The position numbers and the translations under genes were made by a program. The notes beneath the pieces are model-generated. The model worked only from the letters and a program-made list of their open reading frames with translations, had not been told where the DNA came from and searched no databases. This document shows positions 34,532-36,217 of a stretch of DNA of 36,217 bases, in pieces. Numbering within the stretch: position 1 is the stretch's first letter; each line of letters begins with the position of its first letter. Origin of the DNA: Planctomycetaceae bacterium (GTDB taxonomy: Bacteria > Planctomycetota > Planctomycetia > Planctomycetales > Planctomycetaceae); contig JAJDEI010000310.1 in NCBI GenBank assembly GCA_029259845.1, positions 1 through 36,217 of the forward strand. Reading direction: 5' to 3'.

Positions 34532-35440
34532 TCACCGATCGGTTCCGCCCCGCCATTCGCGAACGTCGAGCATCCGCCGTAAGGCCGCGATGTGAGCAGG
34601 AGTCGTTCCGCAGCAGCCACCAACGAGGCGGGCTCCCCGATCGGCCCAGCCGCCGGCCAGTTCGGCATAAACGGCCGGATCCACGCTGCCGCCCGGTGTC
34701 CAACGCCCTTCCGCGTCGGCCCAACCGGTGTTGGCGTAGACCCCCACGGGGACCGACCCTGCGGCCTGCATCAGTTGACCAACCGCCTCCCCTGCCACCT
34801 CTGCGGGAAGACAATTCACCAGCACCGCGAGCGGTTCGAACGGAAGGACGGCGGCGACCGCGTCACCCAAGCGCTCTCCCGAGAGCAATCGGCTGTCGCG
34901 GCCGCATGCCCAACTCACCATCACCGGCAGGCCGGCCTCGTTGGCCGCCTTCGCCGCTGCCGCGGCCTCACGAATCGTCGGATGGGTCTCCGCAAGAATG
35001 AAATCGACCCCCGAAGTCGCCAGAATCTCACCCATTACCCGATGTTCTCGCTCCAAGTCCGCGCATGACGGCGTAAGATCGGGCCGATAACAGTCCTCCA
35101 GCGGAGCCATCGAACCTGCAACCCACCCATTTGCTCCAATTGCCGCCCTCGCGAGTTGCGCGGCGATCCGGGTGAGTCTTCGAGCAGGCCCATCCCCGCC
35201 CAGGCGACTCAGGTTGCGTGCATGGGTCCGGAACGTGTTCGCGGTGACTATTTCGGCACCGGCGGAGACATAGTCCCGATGAATCTGATCAACGACCCGC
35301 GGAGCAGACACCAGAGCGTCCGCCGACCACAGAGGCGTGTCTGTCGAGACCCCTCGGCGCGTCAGTTCGGTCCCCGTGGGACCGTCCAGAAGCACCGGTC
35401 GCGGGTCCGCGAGTCTCTCTCTCAGAGACGCATGCGACAT
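34532..35440 (-). CDS. Homocysteine S-methyltransferase family protein
   Basis: The 302-residue TIM-barrel protein has the family landmarks LLDGPTGTELTRRG at the start, ANTFRTH, LAETHPTIREA, VNCLPAEV (Cys210) and GGCCGTT (Cys276, Cys277). The three Cys are the zinc ligands that activate the thiol. It transfers a methyl group to homocysteine from a donor such as S-methylmethionine or betaine, or has a related role; the donor cannot be told. It lacks the cobalamin domain of MetH. GGGAGG-type Shine-Dalgarno precedes ATG 35440. Confidence 0.9.
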   Translation of the reverse strand: MSHASLRERLADPRPVLLDGPTGTELTRRGVSTDTPLWSADALVSAPRVVDQIHRDYVSAGAEIVTANTFRTHARNLSRLGGDGPARRLTRIAAQLARAAIGANGWVAGSMAPLEDCYRPDLTPSCADLEREHRVMGEILATSGVDFILAETHPTIREAAAAAKAANEAGLPVMVSWACGRDSRLLSGERLGDAVAAVLPFEPLAVLVNCLPAEVAGEAVGQLMQAAGSVPVGVYANTGWADAEGRWTPGGSVDPAVYAELAGGWADRGARLVGGCCGTTPAHIAALRRMLDVREWRGGTDR

Positions 35441-35489
35441 TTCGCTCCCTCCCCGTTCAAACAGGTGCAGGCGCTGATTGGTGGAGGTG

Positions 35490-35526
35490 TGGGGTGCTTC
35501 AGGTTGCGCGGACAGTGCAGTCTCTT
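35490..35526. repeat. Left 37-bp direct repeat of the IS remnant
   Basis: Begins TGGGGTGCTTCAGGTTGCG and ends GACAGTGCAGTCTCTT. It differs from 36181-36217 by one base (C versus G after TTGCG). Confidence 0.9.
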
Positions 35527-35598
35527 AAATCGGCAGGGTTGATTGGGTTTCGAATTGGATGGTTGAGGTGGTGAGGTTTTTGCGGACAGGTCGTTCTC

Positions 35599-36180
35599 TT
35601 ATTTCGGGTTATTGATGAGAGATTCGAACGGGGCTGGTTTGAGGTATTCGAGGCTGGAGTGTTTTCTTTCGATGTTGTAGTAGCGGATGTATCCGGCGAT
35701 CTCGGCATTTGCGGTGTTGTGGTTTTCGTATTCGGTCATTTCGAGTTCTCGTTTGAGAGTTCCGAAGCACGATTCCATGAACGCGTTGTCGTAGCAGTCG
35801 GCGGCGCGGCTCATGCTTTGGCGGATGTTCGCGCGACGCAGGACCGCGCGGTAGCGATGGCCGGCGTACTGGCCGCCACGATCGCTGTGGTGAATCAATC
35901 CGTCCACGAGATCACGTTCGCGGATCACCTGGCGAAGGACTTTGAGAACCAGCGATTCGGTCATGTCGGTTCCGAGATTCCATCCGATGATCCGTCGTGA
36001 ATAACGATCCATGAGCATTGCCAGGTAAGCGAAGATTCCTCCTCGAAGACGAATGTAAGTGATGTCGCCAACCCACAGCCAGGTAGGTCCGGCTTCGCCG
36101 GACACTAAAGCATCGTGCGGGGAAATAGTGTCGGTAGTTTGCGGCAATTCGGTTAAACTTTTGGCTTCAATCCGATCCAC
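35599..36180 (-). pseudogene. IS3-family transposase (OrfB-like), N-terminally truncated
   Basis: The 193 residues hold the full DDE integrase core: Asp39 in WVGDITYI, Asp100 in HHSDRGGQY, and Glu136 in FMESCFGTLKRE, giving the D-x60-D-x35-E spacing of IS3 OrfB. The usual N-terminal ~80-90 residues (HTH_21 region) are missing. The frame opens with GTG at 36180, exactly where the right direct repeat begins, and a TGA lies 9-12 bases further upstream within that repeat. No OrfA is visible. It may be inactive or rely on sequence beyond the window. Confidence 0.78.
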
Positions 36181-36217
36181 TGGGGTGCTTCAGGTTGCGG
36201 GGACAGTGCAGTCTCTT
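36181..36217. repeat. Right 37-bp direct repeat, at the window end
   Basis: Matches 35490-35526 at 36 of 37 positions and abuts the truncated transposase. The sequence stops at CTCTT, the same point where the left copy diverges or continues, so the true repeat length is unknown. Confidence 0.9.

Larger units (their letters stand above)
35490..36217 (-). mobile_element. IS3-family insertion sequence remnant between direct repeats
   Basis: A DDE transposase segment is bracketed by two 37-bp direct repeats (35490-35526 and 36181-36217, one mismatch). A third, shorter relative (TGCGGACAGG...TTCTCTT) lies at 35580-35600, touching the transposase stop. The right repeat ends exactly at the window edge, so the element may continue or be tandemly repeated beyond it. 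Confidence 0.7.

Overview
The window looks like a chromosomal piece of a high-GC planctomycete (Planctomycetota). No rRNA is present, so this rests on gene content: a stand-alone murE-murF-mraY cluster without the usual ftsI/murD/ftsW neighbours, a meso-DAP type MurE, a fused GldF-GldG ABC transporter with a DUF4340 partner, a formylglycine-type sulfatase, a class II (MOFRL) glycerate kinase, several small conserved proteins of planctomycete flavour, and many short palindromic intergenic repeats. The genus cannot be named from the sequence.

Layout. 1-5420 (minus): peptidoglycan precursor operon murE, murF, a small four-helix-bundle (S23/IVP-like) gene, and mraY, with a sigma70-like promoter at 5393-5420 and a strong rho-independent terminator at 219-260. 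5421-6105: repeat-rich intergenic region holding a 95-bp inverted-repeat element. 6046-7971 (plus): glutamate dehydrogenase with its own promoter, then a cyclic-nucleotide-binding-like protein. 8080-10323 (minus): a 517-residue acidic/RS/RGG disordered protein and an exported thioredoxin-like protein. 10687-16637 (minus): a Gld-type ABC exporter set (ATPase, permease fused to GldG, DUF4340 protein) separated by palindromic repeats. 17106-17717 (plus): 5-formyltetrahydrofolate cyclo-ligase. 17824-21571: polysaccharide deacetylase diverging from a GT2 glycosyltransferase and a FemAB/CelD-like acyltransferase, which reads as a surface-polysaccharide module. 21555-22271 (minus): two small hypotheticals. 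22524-25728: sulfatase convergent with glycerate kinase. 25953-29639: small hypothetical, pyrE, pgi, a putative lipoprotein and a UPF0173 metallo-hydrolase. 29751-29823 (minus): tRNA-Glu(CUC) with a clear promoter. 29938-34068 (minus): a 1376-residue predicted outer-membrane protein with an inverse-autotransporter-like barrel and a parallel beta-helix passenger. 34532-35440 (minus): homocysteine S-methyltransferase family protein. 35490-36217: remnant of an IS3-family element between 37-bp direct repeats, one of which ends exactly at the window edge.

Most genes are housekeeping metabolism or envelope biogenesis. The least explained material is the repeat ecology: a ~93-bp inverted-repeat element found once between genes and once in frame inside the sulfatase; GGGAAATGGGA-type repeats around the four-helix gene and in the Gld operon; exact 14- and 15-bp tandem repeats at the 3' ends of mraY and the disordered-protein gene; and the N-terminally truncated DDE transposase between direct repeats. 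I see no CRISPR array, phage module or recognisable defence system.
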